64,000 bases of DNA from Mycolicibacterium sp. CBMA 226. Its GTDB lineage: Bacteria; Actinomycetota; Actinomycetes; Mycobacteriales; Mycobacteriaceae. Positions 41,602 through 49,998 of this stretch are shown here, piece after piece. Both the position numbers and the translations under genes were made by a program. The stretch covers positions 434,001-498,000 of the forward strand of contig NZ_VTGY01000011.1 of the NCBI RefSeq assembly GCF_009729075.1, read 5' to 3'. A model generated the notes under the pieces. It searched no databases. It was not told the DNA's origin and saw only the letters and a list, made by a program, of their open reading frames with translations. Each line of letters starts with the position of its first letter. Positions within the stretch are counted from its first letter, which is position 1.

Positions 41602-43595
41602 TGGCTGGTCGATGCCGAGGGTTGCGCGGTGATGGGCACCGACGCGGTGGCCACCGACGCCGTCGGGGCCGACCCGGTTGCCGCCGACGCCGACGCCGTC
41701 TTGGGTGGCTGCTGCACCGTGGGCTGCGTGCTGGGTGCCTGGGTCGTCGGCGCTGCCGTGGGCGTGCTGGGCTGCGTCGTCGGTGGCTGCGTCGTGGTCG
41801 GCGGCGGCTGCGTGGTGGTGGGCGGCTGCGTCGTCGTCGGCGGCTGTGTCGTCGTGGTGGGCGGCTGGGTGGTGGTCGTGGTCGGCGGCGTGGTGGTCGT
41901 GGTGGTCGTCGTCGACGGGGTCGTCGTCGTGGTGGTTGTGGTGGTGTCGGTGGTGGTTGTGGTCGTCGTCGCGCTCGTCGTCGACTGATCAGTGGTCGTC
42001 GGGGGTGGCGTGGTGGTCACCGGGTTGGTCACCGTCGACGTCTCGACCTGGCCGTTCGGATTTGTCTGTGTCACAACGGACTTCGTGGCCTTGTAGGTGC
42101 TCGTGGTGATGGAGCCGTCAGGGCCGGTGATGGTGGTGGTGACGTCGACCGTCACCGGACCGGACGGGGTGTCCTTGCTGGTGAGGCCTACCGCGGCCCA
42201 GCTGCCGCCGGCGATCAGGAAGGCTGCGGCGGCCGCGCCGAAGAGCAGCGGTGGCCGCCGGTACCAGGGCAGCGGCGCCACGTCGGGCAGGTTGTCCTCT
42301 TCTTCGTGGGCGAAGTCCATCGCCGGACGGGCCGTGGTCTCACCGAAGGGCGCCGCCTCGGCGTAGCCCGTCGCGAAATCCGCGGGGTAGTCACCGCCGA
42401 CCGCGGCACCGGGTTCCTCGTCGTCGGACCAGGCCAGCGACGGTCCGACGGTCGAGGACGGGTTCGCGTCCACGGGCGGCACCGGAGCCGCCATGGTGGC
42501 GGGGCCGCCCGCCCAGCCCGCGGCGCCGGCCGCCCAGCCCGCGGCGCCGGCCGCCCAGCCCATGGTGGGGGCCATCCCCGTCGGTGCGTCGGCGCTCATG
42601 GTGCGTTGATCGACCATGGGCGCGCCGGCCGCGGCGGTGAGCGCCGGCTGTGGCGAGGTCACCACCGGCACGCGGAAGTGCTCCGAGAGCCGTTGGGTGA
42701 CAATCGGAATCGCGGCACCGCCACCGGTGGTGGCCAGGGCGGTCAGGACGCCGGCCGGAATCTGGTTGCGCTGCAGGTTTTCCTGCACGACGGCGAGCAG
42801 CCCAGCCAGGGCCGGTTCGAGCAGCCGCTCCAGCTCAGGCCGGGTGATGCGCAGGGTAGAGGCGAAGCCGGGCAGGTTGGCGTTGACCGACGTCGCCGTC
42901 TCCGACGACAACCGCTCCTTGGCCTGCCGGCACTGGTCGCGCAGCTGGGACAACGAGCCGACGGCCGCGGTGCCCGCCGGGTCCGCGTCGGCCGACTCGG
43001 TGATGCCGGCGATGACGTGGTTCAGCAGCGCCTGATCCACCAGGTCGCCGGAGAACTCCGGGTAGCGCACGGTTTCGCCGATCTGGTTCAGGGTCGCGGC
43101 GTCGGCAATGGTGACGCTGGTGCCGCTGCCACCGAGATCGCACAGTGCCACCACACCGTGGTCGGGCAGACCGGACCCGGCCTTGAGGCCGGCCAGCGCG
43201 GCTGCCGCGTCGGAGACCACGGGTGCGGCCGCCAGGCCCGGCTTGCCGCGCAGCGCCGCGGCGAGTGCGCCGATCGTGGACATGCCCCAGTGCGCCGGAG
43301 CGGCGATGACGATCGGGGCGCCGCCGCCCACGGTCCGCGCCATCGAATCGAGGGCCTCGGCCAGGACGGCTTCGCCGCGATGCGCCGAGCCGTCGGGCGC
43401 GATCAGGGGGATCGGGTCGCCGACGCGCTCCACGAATCCGGTCAGCACCAGACCTCCGGGCTGCGTCGGAATGCCGACTTCCGACGGCCGATCCGGGTAC
43501 AGGGACAAGATGGCGCGACGGCTCACCGGCGGTCGCCCGGCCGGCACGGCCACCAGATTGGTCTGGCCGATCGACAAACCGAGGCCGTTGCTCAT
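41598..43595 (-). CDS. Membrane-anchored Hsp70-like (actin-fold) protein translationally coupled to iniR
   Basis: The 665-residue protein repeats the layout of the Rv0312-like protein: actin-fold ATPase core (LGLSIGQTNLVAVPAGRPPV, ALCDLGGSGTSVTIADAATL, ALATTGGGAAIPIVTQRLSE), a membrane helix at about 445-468 (LLFGAAAAAFLIAGGSWAAV), and a 180-residue outer tail built of Thr runs and PPTTT units. It has no peptide-binding domain of DnaK. ATG 43595 has AAAGGAG upstream; a GTG at 43604 abuts the GGAG. The stop overlaps the iniR start by 4 bases. A sensor or scaffold that feeds envelope state to IniR is an attractive inference. Confidence 0.8.
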   Translation of the reverse strand: MSNGLGLSIGQTNLVAVPAGRPPVSRRAILSLYPDRPSEVGIPTQPGGLVLTGFVERVGDPIPLIAPDGSAHRGEAVLAEALDSMARTVGGGAPIVIAAPAHWGMSTIGALAAALRGKPGLAAAPVVSDAAAALAGLKAGSGLPDHGVVALCDLGGSGTSVTIADAATLNQIGETVRYPEFSGDLVDQALLNHVIAGITESADADPAGTAAVGSLSQLRDQCRQAKERLSSETATSVNANLPGFASTLRITRPELERLLEPALAGLLAVVQENLQRNQIPAGVLTALATTGGGAAIPIVTQRLSEHFRVPVVTSPQPALTAAAGAPMVDQRTMSADAPTGMAPTMGWAAGAAGWAAGAAGWAGGPATMAAPVPPVDANPSSTVGPSLAWSDDEEPGAAVGGDYPADFATGYAEAAPFGETTARPAMDFAHEEEDNLPDVAPLPWYRRPPLLFGAAAAAFLIAGGSWAAVGLTSKDTPSGPVTVDVTTTITGPDGSITTSTYKATKSVVTQTNPNGQVETSTVTNPVTTTPPPTTTDQSTTSATTTTTTTDTTTTTTTTTPSTTTTTTTTPPTTTTTQPPTTTTQPPTTTQPPTTTQPPPTTTQPPTTQPSTPTAAPTTQAPSTQPTVQQPPKTASASAATGSAPTASVATASVPITAQPSASTSQ

Positions 43596-43667
43596 GAAGT
43601 GCACTCCTTTGACGCGCTATCGACTCAAGCCACCCTATGTGCTGGTGGCCTGGGGGTGGGACACAAT

Positions 43668-43710
43668 CCCCTAACGATTGGTGAATCCCTAATGGGTGTG
43701 CCCCTAACGG
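43668..43710. promoter_or_regulatory. CCCCTAA motif cluster between the Hsp70-like/iniR pair and the Rv0340-like gene
   Basis: CCCCTAACG (43668-43676), CCCTAAT (43687-43693) and CCCCTAACGG (43701-43710) recur in the 242-base divergent gap. The same motif appears three times upstream of iniB. The spacing (19 and 14 bases between starts) and restriction to these two gaps make it a candidate IniR operator shared by the regulon; this is inference. Confidence 0.6.
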
Positions 43711-43837
43711 GAGGTGTCGGGTGCTGGGGTCAGCACCGATCTCTTGGAGCTATATCGGCGATAGCATCGAAATAGTTATCCAGGGGTCTACCTGGTGTAA
43801 GACCCGGAATGTCGAATCGACGGAAGGAGTAGGTGCC

Positions 43838-44407
43838 ATGGCAAATCCGCTACTGGATTTCGTCATGTCGGTGGTCCGTGATCCCGACGTGGCTGCGCAC
43901 TACGCCGCCGACCCCGCCGGTGCCATCGCCGACGCCAACCTCAGCGGCGTCACCACGGCGGACGTCGCGCACCTGATCCCGGTCGTGTCCGAGTCCCTGG
44001 GCGCAGTGTCCTCTGCAGCGGGTGGTGTGCCAACCGCCGGATTCGATGATCCGGGCGTCAATGTGTGGACCAGTGGCGCCGCCACCGCGGCGTTCGACGC
44101 CTTCGACGCCTTCGACACCCACGTGCCCACGGTTGCGTCGCCGATCTTCGATACTGGCGTCCACCAGGTGATTTCCGATCCTGGCCCGTTCGGCGCGGGC
44201 AGCCCTTCGGACCTGCCGGTGCATACGGCCCTGCCTGACCTGGCCATGGCCGACGATCCGGGCCTGCACGCTGATGTGCCGGTCGTCGAGACCACGCACC
44301 TGACCGATCAGGGCGGGTTGGATTGGCACTCTACCGATCCCACAGACCCGTCGGCCGGCTCGTCTGTTGGGGCCGAACACCACCAGGGTTTCGACTTCTT
44401 CAGCTGA
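43838..44407 (+). CDS. Rv0340-like protein with IniB-type N-terminal domain
   Basis: The 189-residue protein starts MANPLLDFVMSVVRDPDVAA and continues HYAADPAGAIADANLSGVTT, ADVAHLIPVVSESLG, which aligns with the first 55 residues of IniB. The rest is acidic, Asp/Pro/His-rich and probably disordered (FDAFDAFDTHVPTVASPIFD). It has no membrane helix. ATG 43838 has GGAAGGAG. Its position between iniR and iniB equals Rv0340 in M. tuberculosis. A terminator follows before iniB. Function unknown; co-induction with iniB is expected from the shared motifs. Confidence 0.78.
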   Translation: MANPLLDFVMSVVRDPDVAAHYAADPAGAIADANLSGVTTADVAHLIPVVSESLGAVSSAAGGVPTAGFDDPGVNVWTSGAATAAFDAFDAFDTHVPTVASPIFDTGVHQVISDPGPFGAGSPSDLPVHTALPDLAMADDPGLHADVPVVETTHLTDQGGLDWHSTDPTDPSAGSSVGAEHHQGFDFFS

Positions 44408-44422
44408 CCAGCTCTTACCGAA

Positions 44423-44459
44423 AAATGCCGGTGGCCCACGTGGCCACCGGCATTTGTGT
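44423..44459 (+). terminator. Rho-independent terminator after the Rv0340-like gene
   Basis: The arms AAATGCCGGTGGCC (44423-44436) and GGCCACCGGCATTT (44442-44455) pair perfectly over 14 bases with a 5-base loop, followed by GTGTTTTC. It is 15 bases after the stop and shows iniB is transcribed from its own promoter. Confidence 0.8.
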
Positions 44460-44494
44460 TTTCATACGGCGTACTCAGCAAACACCCTAGTCAT

Positions 44495-44593
44495 CCCCTA
44501 ATCCCCTAATAGGGGGGCTGGCGGCACCCCACTATGTTCCGTTGGGGGTAGGGGTGGTTGCCCCGTTTGCACGGCTCTTGACGGCCCCTAACG
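44495..44593 (+). promoter_or_regulatory. iniB upstream region with CCCCTAA motifs
   Basis: CCCCTAAT occurs in tandem (44495-44502 and 44503-44510); the second is half of the palindrome CCCCTA-A-TAGGGG (44503-44515). CCCCTAACG returns at 44585-44593, beside a TTGACG (44578-44583) that could be a -35 element. The G-rich segment GGGGGTAGGGG (44544-44554) carries the reverse motif CCCCTA. With the cluster at 43668-43710 this is the best candidate for the IniR-controlled element. Confidence 0.6.
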
Positions 44594-44665
44594 TTGTTGT
44601 CAGTTCGCCGGACACAACGGCAACCCGAAACTTCACCAAAGCAAGACCCAACGAAAGGGACTCCA

Positions 44666-45781
44666 ATGACCAGCCTGATCGAATTCATCATCGACCTGTT
44701 CCGCTTCCCCACCGTCGCGAGCTCGTTCGTCGCGAACCCCGAGCAGACCATGCGCGACGCCGGCCTCGCCGGTGTCACCTCCGCGCAGCTCGCCTCGGTG
44801 GCCGCCAGTGCCGTCCCGGCCGGCGTGGTGCTCGGTGGCGGCGACCCGGTCGTCGGCCTGCAGAACGCGGTCTCGGACTACTACAGCATGTCCTCGCCGT
44901 TCTCCCCGCAGACCGGCTTCGTCTCGCAGCCGACCTTCGCGCCTGACACCTCGCTGGCCAGCGGCAACAACGTGCCGATCGCGAGCGGCAACAACGTCCC
45001 GGTGCTCAGCCCCGACCAGCACGCCGGTGCCAACGCCCAGCAGGGTGCCTTCAACCTCGGCTTCGGTGACATCACCCTCGGTGGCAGCCACGTCCAGCAG
45101 GGCGACGGCGGCGTGAACATCGCGGGCAACAACCACGGTGACATCGCCAGCGGCAAGGGTGCCGTGCAGGGCGACGGCAACACCGTCACCAACGGCGACA
45201 TCCTGACCGGCAGCCACTCCCCGGTGATCGTCGGGACCGGCAACCACGCGACCGACAACTCGCAGACCGCGGGCGGCCACATCATCCAGGGCAACTCGGG
45301 CCCGGTGGTCAACGACGTCAACACCGGTGGTGGCAACGGCGGCGGCGCGAGTGCCGGCGGCGGCCTGATCGGTGGCGGCCACGCCAGCGGCGGCAGCGGT
45401 GGCAGCGGCGGCAACATCGTCATCAACGACGGCAACACCTCGTCGACGCACGTCGGTGGCAACCAGACCACGGTGGGCCACGACCTGGGCAGCGGCAACT
45501 CCAGCGTCATCGACGACTCGTCGCACTCCTCGACGGTGAACACCAGCCTGAACAGCGGGAACACGGCCAACACCAGCATCGGTAGCGGCAACAGCACCCA
45601 CACCAACATCGGCAGCGGGAACACCACCCACACCGACCTGAGCTCCGACAACTCGGTGCACAGCACGGTGGCCGACAGCTCGGTGCACGAGGCGGGCATG
45701 AACACCTACGCACCGACCGATACCCACACCACGACCGATTTCAGCCACACCACCCACGTCGATCCCACGCACATGCACTGA
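44666..45781 (+). CDS. iniB: IniB-like envelope-stress protein with Gly/Asn/Ser/His repeats
   Basis: The 371-residue protein has the conserved IniB N-domain (TSLIEFIIDLFRFPTVASSF, ANPEQTMRDAGLAGVTSAQL) of about 60 residues. The rest is low-complexity repeat rich in Gly, Asn, Ser, Thr and His, with SGNN and GSGNxTHT units that read like beta-solenoid turns. M. tuberculosis IniB is Gly/Ala-rich and longer (479). Its molecular role is unknown; it is the first gene of the isoniazid-inducible iniBAC operon. ATG 44666 has AAAGGGA upstream. A hairpin separates it from iniA. Confidence 0.85.
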   Translation: MTSLIEFIIDLFRFPTVASSFVANPEQTMRDAGLAGVTSAQLASVAASAVPAGVVLGGGDPVVGLQNAVSDYYSMSSPFSPQTGFVSQPTFAPDTSLASGNNVPIASGNNVPVLSPDQHAGANAQQGAFNLGFGDITLGGSHVQQGDGGVNIAGNNHGDIASGKGAVQGDGNTVTNGDILTGSHSPVIVGTGNHATDNSQTAGGHIIQGNSGPVVNDVNTGGGNGGGASAGGGLIGGGHASGGSGGSGGNIVINDGNTSSTHVGGNQTTVGHDLGSGNSSVIDDSSHSSTVNTSLNSGNTANTSIGSGNSTHTNIGSGNTTHTDLSSDNSVHSTVADSSVHEAGMNTYAPTDTHTTTDFSHTTHVDPTHMH

Positions 45782-45796
45782 TCGATCGCGACAAAC

Positions 45797-45831
45797 CGTC
45801 CGGCGGGGCCACTTACAGGCCCCGCCGGACG
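45797..45831 (+). terminator. GC-rich hairpin between iniB and iniA
   Basis: The arms CGTCCGGCGGGGCC (45797-45810) and GGCCCCGCCGGACG (45818-45831) pair perfectly over 14 bases around ACTTACA, followed by TTTGCG. It is 16 bases after the iniB stop and 47 before iniA. It is either a partial terminator inside the operon or a 3' stabiliser of iniB mRNA. Confidence 0.65.
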
Positions 45832-45877
45832 TTTGCGAATACCGTTAGTCAGTGACGATGCAGTCGAGGAGAGTCCA

Positions 45878-47752
45878 GTGACGCAGCCCAGCGACCATCA
45901 GCCGGCGAATCCGCGCCCGGTTGCGGTGATCGTCGAGTTGATCGACCACACCAGCCGGATCGCCGGCCTCAACGACCGCGAGGACCTGGCGCAGCGGTTG
46001 CTGGCGGCGAAGACCCGAATCAGCGATCCGCAGATCCGGGTGGTCATCGCCGGACAGCTCAAGCAGGGCAAGAGCCAGTTGCTGAACTCGTTGCTGAACA
46101 TGCCGGTGGCGCGGGTCGGCGACGACGAGAGCACCGTGCTCACCACCGTCGTCCACTACGGCGACGCGGCGGCTGCCGAGCTCGTGCTGGCTCCCGCGCA
46201 GGAAGGGGCCGATCCCTCCGTCGTGGCCATTCCGCCCAACCAACTTTCGACCGATCTGCGTCGCGCCCCGCAGGCCCAGGGGCGGCAGGTGTTGCGCGTC
46301 GAGGTCGCGGCGCCGAGCCCGATGCTCAAGGGCGGCCTCACGTTCATCGACACTCCGGGTGTGGGCGGGCTGGGGCAGCCGCACCTGTCGGCCACGCTCG
46401 GGCTGTTGCCCGACGCCGATGCCCTCTTGATGGTCACTGACACCAGCCAGGAGTTCACCGAACCCGAGCTCACGTTCATCAGGCAGGCCGTCGAAATCTG
46501 CCCGGTGGCAACGATTGTCGCCACCAAGACCGACCTCTACCCGCACTGGCGCGAGATCGTCGCGGCCAATGCCGCGCATCTGCAGCGGGCGCGGCTGAAT
46601 GTTCCGGTGGTTCCGGTGTCTTCGGCGCTGCGCACCCACGCGCTGGCCCTGAACGACAGGGAACTCAACGACGAGTCCAACTTTCCGGCGGTCATCAAAT
46701 TCCTCACCGACAAGGTGCTGAGCCGCGAGAACGACCGGATCAAGGACGAGGTGGTCGCCGAAATCCACTCCGCCGCCGAGCATCTCACGCTGGCTGTGTC
46801 CACCGAACTGGCGGCGATCAACGACCCCGAGAAGATCGAGCGCATCAAGGCCGAGCTGGAGTACAAGAAGGAAGAAGCCCAGAATGCGATGCAGCAGACC
46901 GCATTGTGGCAACAGGTGCTCAACGACGGCATCGCCGACCTGACCGCTGACGTCGACCACGACCTGCGGAATCGGTTCCGCAACATCACCGCGCACACCG
47001 AGCGCATCATCGACGGCTGCGATCCCACCCAGCACTGGGCCGAGATCGGCGCCGAGCTGGAGAACGTAGTCGCGACCGCGGTCGGCGACAACTTCGTCTG
47101 GGCGCACCAGCGCGCCGAGGCCCTCGCCGCAGAGGTGGCCCGCACCTTCGTCGAGGCGGGGCTGGATCATGTTGAGCTGGCCGAGATCCGGGCCCGGGAC
47201 ATGGGCGCGGGTCTGGGTGAGTTCAACCCCGTGGCGCCGCTGGAATCCGAGCCGATCAGGGCGGGGCACAAGGTCATCACCGGTATGCGCGGGTCGTACG
47301 GTGGTGTGCTGATGTTCGGCATGCTGACGTCGTTCGCCGGCCTCGGCATGTTCAACCCGCTGTCGCTGGGTGCCGGACTTGTGCTGGGCCGCAAGGCTTA
47401 CAAGGAAGACATGGAGAACCGCATGCTGCGGGTGCGCGGTGAGGCGAAGATGAACGTCCGCCGGTTCGTCGACGACGTGTCGTTCGCCGTCGGCAAGGAG
47501 TCGCGTGACCGCCTGCGAAACATCCAGCGCCACTTGCGCGATCACTACCGCAACATCGCCAACCAGACCACCCGCTCGCTCAACGAATCGCTGCAGGCGA
47601 CCCTTGCGGCGGCGCAGATCGAAGCGGGCGAGCGCGACAACCGCGTGCGGGAACTGGAGCGGCAGTTGAACATTCTGCGACAGGTCATCGACAACGCGGT
47701 GAAACTGACTCCGGCTTTGGCCGACGCAGCGCACCGCGCTGGGGCCCAGTGA
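45878..47752 (+). CDS. iniA: Dynamin-like GTPase IniA
   Basis: The 624-residue bacterial dynamin-like protein has P-loop GQLKQGKS (about 59-66), switch DTPG (158-161) and TKTD (about 216), a long helical stalk (KIERIKAELEYKKEEAQNAM), and a hydrophobic paddle (MRGSYGGVLMFGMLTSFAGL) that would enter the membrane. In mycobacteria IniA remodels membranes and supports tolerance to isoniazid and ethambutol. GTG 45878 has GAGGAGAG four bases upstream, preferred over the frame start at 45833. It overlaps iniC by 4 bases (GTGA). Confidence 0.93.
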   Translation: MTQPSDHQPANPRPVAVIVELIDHTSRIAGLNDREDLAQRLLAAKTRISDPQIRVVIAGQLKQGKSQLLNSLLNMPVARVGDDESTVLTTVVHYGDAAAAELVLAPAQEGADPSVVAIPPNQLSTDLRRAPQAQGRQVLRVEVAAPSPMLKGGLTFIDTPGVGGLGQPHLSATLGLLPDADALLMVTDTSQEFTEPELTFIRQAVEICPVATIVATKTDLYPHWREIVAANAAHLQRARLNVPVVPVSSALRTHALALNDRELNDESNFPAVIKFLTDKVLSRENDRIKDEVVAEIHSAAEHLTLAVSTELAAINDPEKIERIKAELEYKKEEAQNAMQQTALWQQVLNDGIADLTADVDHDLRNRFRNITAHTERIIDGCDPTQHWAEIGAELENVVATAVGDNFVWAHQRAEALAAEVARTFVEAGLDHVELAEIRARDMGAGLGEFNPVAPLESEPIRAGHKVITGMRGSYGGVLMFGMLTSFAGLGMFNPLSLGAGLVLGRKAYKEDMENRMLRVRGEAKMNVRRFVDDVSFAVGKESRDRLRNIQRHLRDHYRNIANQTTRSLNESLQATLAAAQIEAGERDNRVRELERQLNILRQVIDNAVKLTPALADAAHRAGAQ

Positions 47753-49263
47753 GCACAAGGGCACGCGTCCGCGCCATCATGGGCGGCGTCATCTCGGCCT
47801 ACCGAGCCGACCCCGTTTACCAGCACCGGCCGCAGGCTCTCGCCGAGCTGGACTGGATCGGCCGCCGCCTCGACCAGCCGATCCGGATCGCCCTGGCCGG
47901 CACTCTCAAGGCCGGCAAGTCGACGCTGGTGAATGCGCTTGTGGGCGAAGAGATTGCGCCCACCGACGCCACCGAGGCCACCCGGCTGGTCACCTGGTTC
48001 CGGCACGGCACGACGCCCCGGGTCACGGCCAACCATCGGGACGGCCGCCGCACCGATGTGCCGATCACCCGCGATGGTGGCCTGACATTCGATCTCGCGC
48101 GGTACTCCGGCGCGCAGGGTGCGGCCAATGTGGAAGACATCGTCGACCTCGACGTGCAGTGGCCCGCAGCCGAATTGGAACAGACGACCATCATCGACAC
48201 GCCCGGCACGTCGTCGCTGTCGCGGGACGTCTCCGACCGGACGCTCCAACTGCTGGTGCCACGCGACGGGGTACCCCGGGTGGACGCCGTGGTGTTCCTG
48301 CTGCGCACCCTCAACGCGCCAGACATCGCGCTGCTCAAGCAGATCGGGGAACTCGTCGGCAGCGGCTCGGGGGCGCTGGGCGTCATCGGCGTCGCGTCGC
48401 GCGCCGACGAGATCGGGGCGGGACGCATCGACGCGATGATGTCGGCCCGTGAGGTGGCTACCCGATTCACCGCCGAGTTGGACCGGACCGGCGTCTGCCA
48501 GGCCGTGGTCCCGGTTTCGGGGTTGCTGGCCCTGACCGCGCGCACGTTGCAGCAGAGCGAGTTCACGGCGCTGCAGAAGCTGGCCGCGCTGGACGGCGAC
48601 GCCGCCACCGCGTTGACCAAGGCCATGTTGTCGGCGGATCGCTTTGCCCGACAAGATGATTCGCTACCGGTCGACACCATCACCCGGGCTGCGCTGCTGG
48701 ACCGGTTCGGTATGTTCGGCATCCGGATCGCGATCGCGGTGTTGCGCGCCGGTGTCACCGACTCCCAGGGGCTGGCCGACGAACTCCTGGAGCGCAGCGG
48801 ACTGGTGGCCCTACGGGACGTCATCGATCAGCATTTCGCGCAGCGCGCCGACATGCTCAAGGCGCACACGGCGTTGCGCTCACTGCGGCGCTTTGTGGAG
48901 GCCAATCCCATCTACGCGACGCCCTTCATTCTCGCGGACATCGACCCGCTGCTGGCCGATACCCACGCGTTCGAAGAATTGCGTTTGCTCGGTCAATTAC
49001 GTTCGCGGCCAACCACATTGAACGAGGACGAGATGGCCTCGCTGCGCCGCATCATCGGCGGCTCGGGGACCGACGCGGCGAGCCGGCTGGGGCTGGGCAA
49101 CGACGCGCCGTACGACGGCCCCCGCGCGGCGTTCGCGGCGGTGCAGCGGTGGCGCCGCCGGGCCGATCATCCGCTCAACGACCCCTTTACCGCACGTGCC
49201 TGCCGAGCCGCTGTGCGCAGTGCCGAGGCCCTGGTCGCCGACTACGCGGCGCAGGGAAGGTGA
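47749..49263 (+). CDS. iniC: Dynamin-like GTPase IniC
   Basis: The 504-residue partner of IniA has P-loop GTLKAGKS (51-58), DTPG (150-153) and, in place of the usual TKxD, SRAD (ASRADEIGAGRI), so the G4 motif is altered. The remaining part is helical with few hydrophobic stretches. It starts at GTG 47749 overlapping the iniA stop, so the two are translationally coupled and probably form a heteromeric complex, as with other paired dynamin-like proteins. Length is close to that of M. tuberculosis IniC. Confidence 0.92.
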   Translation: MSTRARVRAIMGGVISAYRADPVYQHRPQALAELDWIGRRLDQPIRIALAGTLKAGKSTLVNALVGEEIAPTDATEATRLVTWFRHGTTPRVTANHRDGRRTDVPITRDGGLTFDLARYSGAQGAANVEDIVDLDVQWPAAELEQTTIIDTPGTSSLSRDVSDRTLQLLVPRDGVPRVDAVVFLLRTLNAPDIALLKQIGELVGSGSGALGVIGVASRADEIGAGRIDAMMSAREVATRFTAELDRTGVCQAVVPVSGLLALTARTLQQSEFTALQKLAALDGDAATALTKAMLSADRFARQDDSLPVDTITRAALLDRFGMFGIRIAIAVLRAGVTDSQGLADELLERSGLVALRDVIDQHFAQRADMLKAHTALRSLRRFVEANPIYATPFILADIDPLLADTHAFEELRLLGQLRSRPTTLNEDEMASLRRIIGGSGTDAASRLGLGNDAPYDGPRAAFAAVQRWRRRADHPLNDPFTARACRAAVRSAEALVADYAAQGR

Positions 49264-49314
49264 GATATTCGAGATCGTTGGCAATTTTGGGGCCCGCGCA
49301 GCTACCGTTTGCGG

Positions 49315-49998
49315 GTGGCTCAATCGTTTGATCCCTTTGGCCTGGTAGGACGCGCGGTGGACGCCGCTCGGCTCGGCCTGGACGTCTACAGCTGGACCGA
49401 ACAGCAGATCGTCGGCGCCCTGCGTAAAGGCCTCAACGAACTGGAACCGGAAGACAGCGACGACGACGTGGTCCCGGCCGACGACACCGCCAAACCGGCG
49501 GCCGCCGAAGAGTCGCTCAATTCCAAGATGAGTCAGCTGCTGAATCGGGCACTCGACCAGAACACCGCCGGCAGCCAGACCGAGCTGTTCCACCATCTGC
49601 TGGATCAGTTGGTGGCCGACGAAGCGCGTATCGTCGGCGCGCTGTCCGACGGCTCGGTGTCTCCGTTGGTCAACGTGTACGACCGGACCCGCAAGCCGGT
49701 GCTGGAGAACGCGGCGCTCGTCGGACGGACCGCGAACGTCGCCCTCCCACAGATGACGCCGCAGTACGTCGGGCATTTGCTGGCGCTGCGCCTCGTGGAG
49801 ATCGGTCCGGAGGATTCTGCGCTGAAAACCGAGTACGAGGTGTTGATGGCTGAGACCATCGTCCTCAACGCGATCAAGGCCGCGTCGAAGGGTCCGCTGC
49901 CCGCCAAGGTGGAGAAGCTGACGTTGACGCTGTCGCCGCTGGGCCGATCGCTGTGGGCCGCCGCCACCGCGGAGGACGACCGGGACAGGTGGGGCTGA
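49315..49998 (+). CDS. Uncharacterised protein following iniC
   Basis: A 227-residue soluble protein starting VAQSFDPFGLVGRAVDAARL with an acidic linker (LEPEDSDDDVVPADDTA) and a mainly helical C-terminal part (LFHHLLDQLVADEARIVGAL, LPQMTPQYVGHLLALRLVEI). The second part resembles Abi-alpha/DUF4393-like domains weakly. GTG 49315 is chosen; a TTG at 49309 adds two residues. The stop overlaps the DUF445 start (TGATG), so these two genes form a coupled pair directly downstream of iniC (51 bases). Confidence 0.65.
   Translation: MAQSFDPFGLVGRAVDAARLGLDVYSWTEQQIVGALRKGLNELEPEDSDDDVVPADDTAKPAAAEESLNSKMSQLLNRALDQNTAGSQTELFHHLLDQLVADEARIVGALSDGSVSPLVNVYDRTRKPVLENAALVGRTANVALPQMTPQYVGHLLALRLVEIGPEDSALKTEYEVLMAETIVLNAIKAASKGPLPAKVEKLTLTLSPLGRSLWAAATAEDDRDRWG

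Noticed and set aside
41463..43775. 770-residue plus-strand frame opposite the Hsp70-like gene and the divergent gap
   Set aside because: Arg-rich shadow of the Thr/Pro-rich tail; the minus strand carries the actin-fold motifs and ribosome-binding site.
45845..47764. 639-residue minus-strand frame opposite iniA
   Set aside because: Composition is that of an antisense G+C-rich shadow; iniA has all GTPase motifs and a good Shine-Dalgarno.
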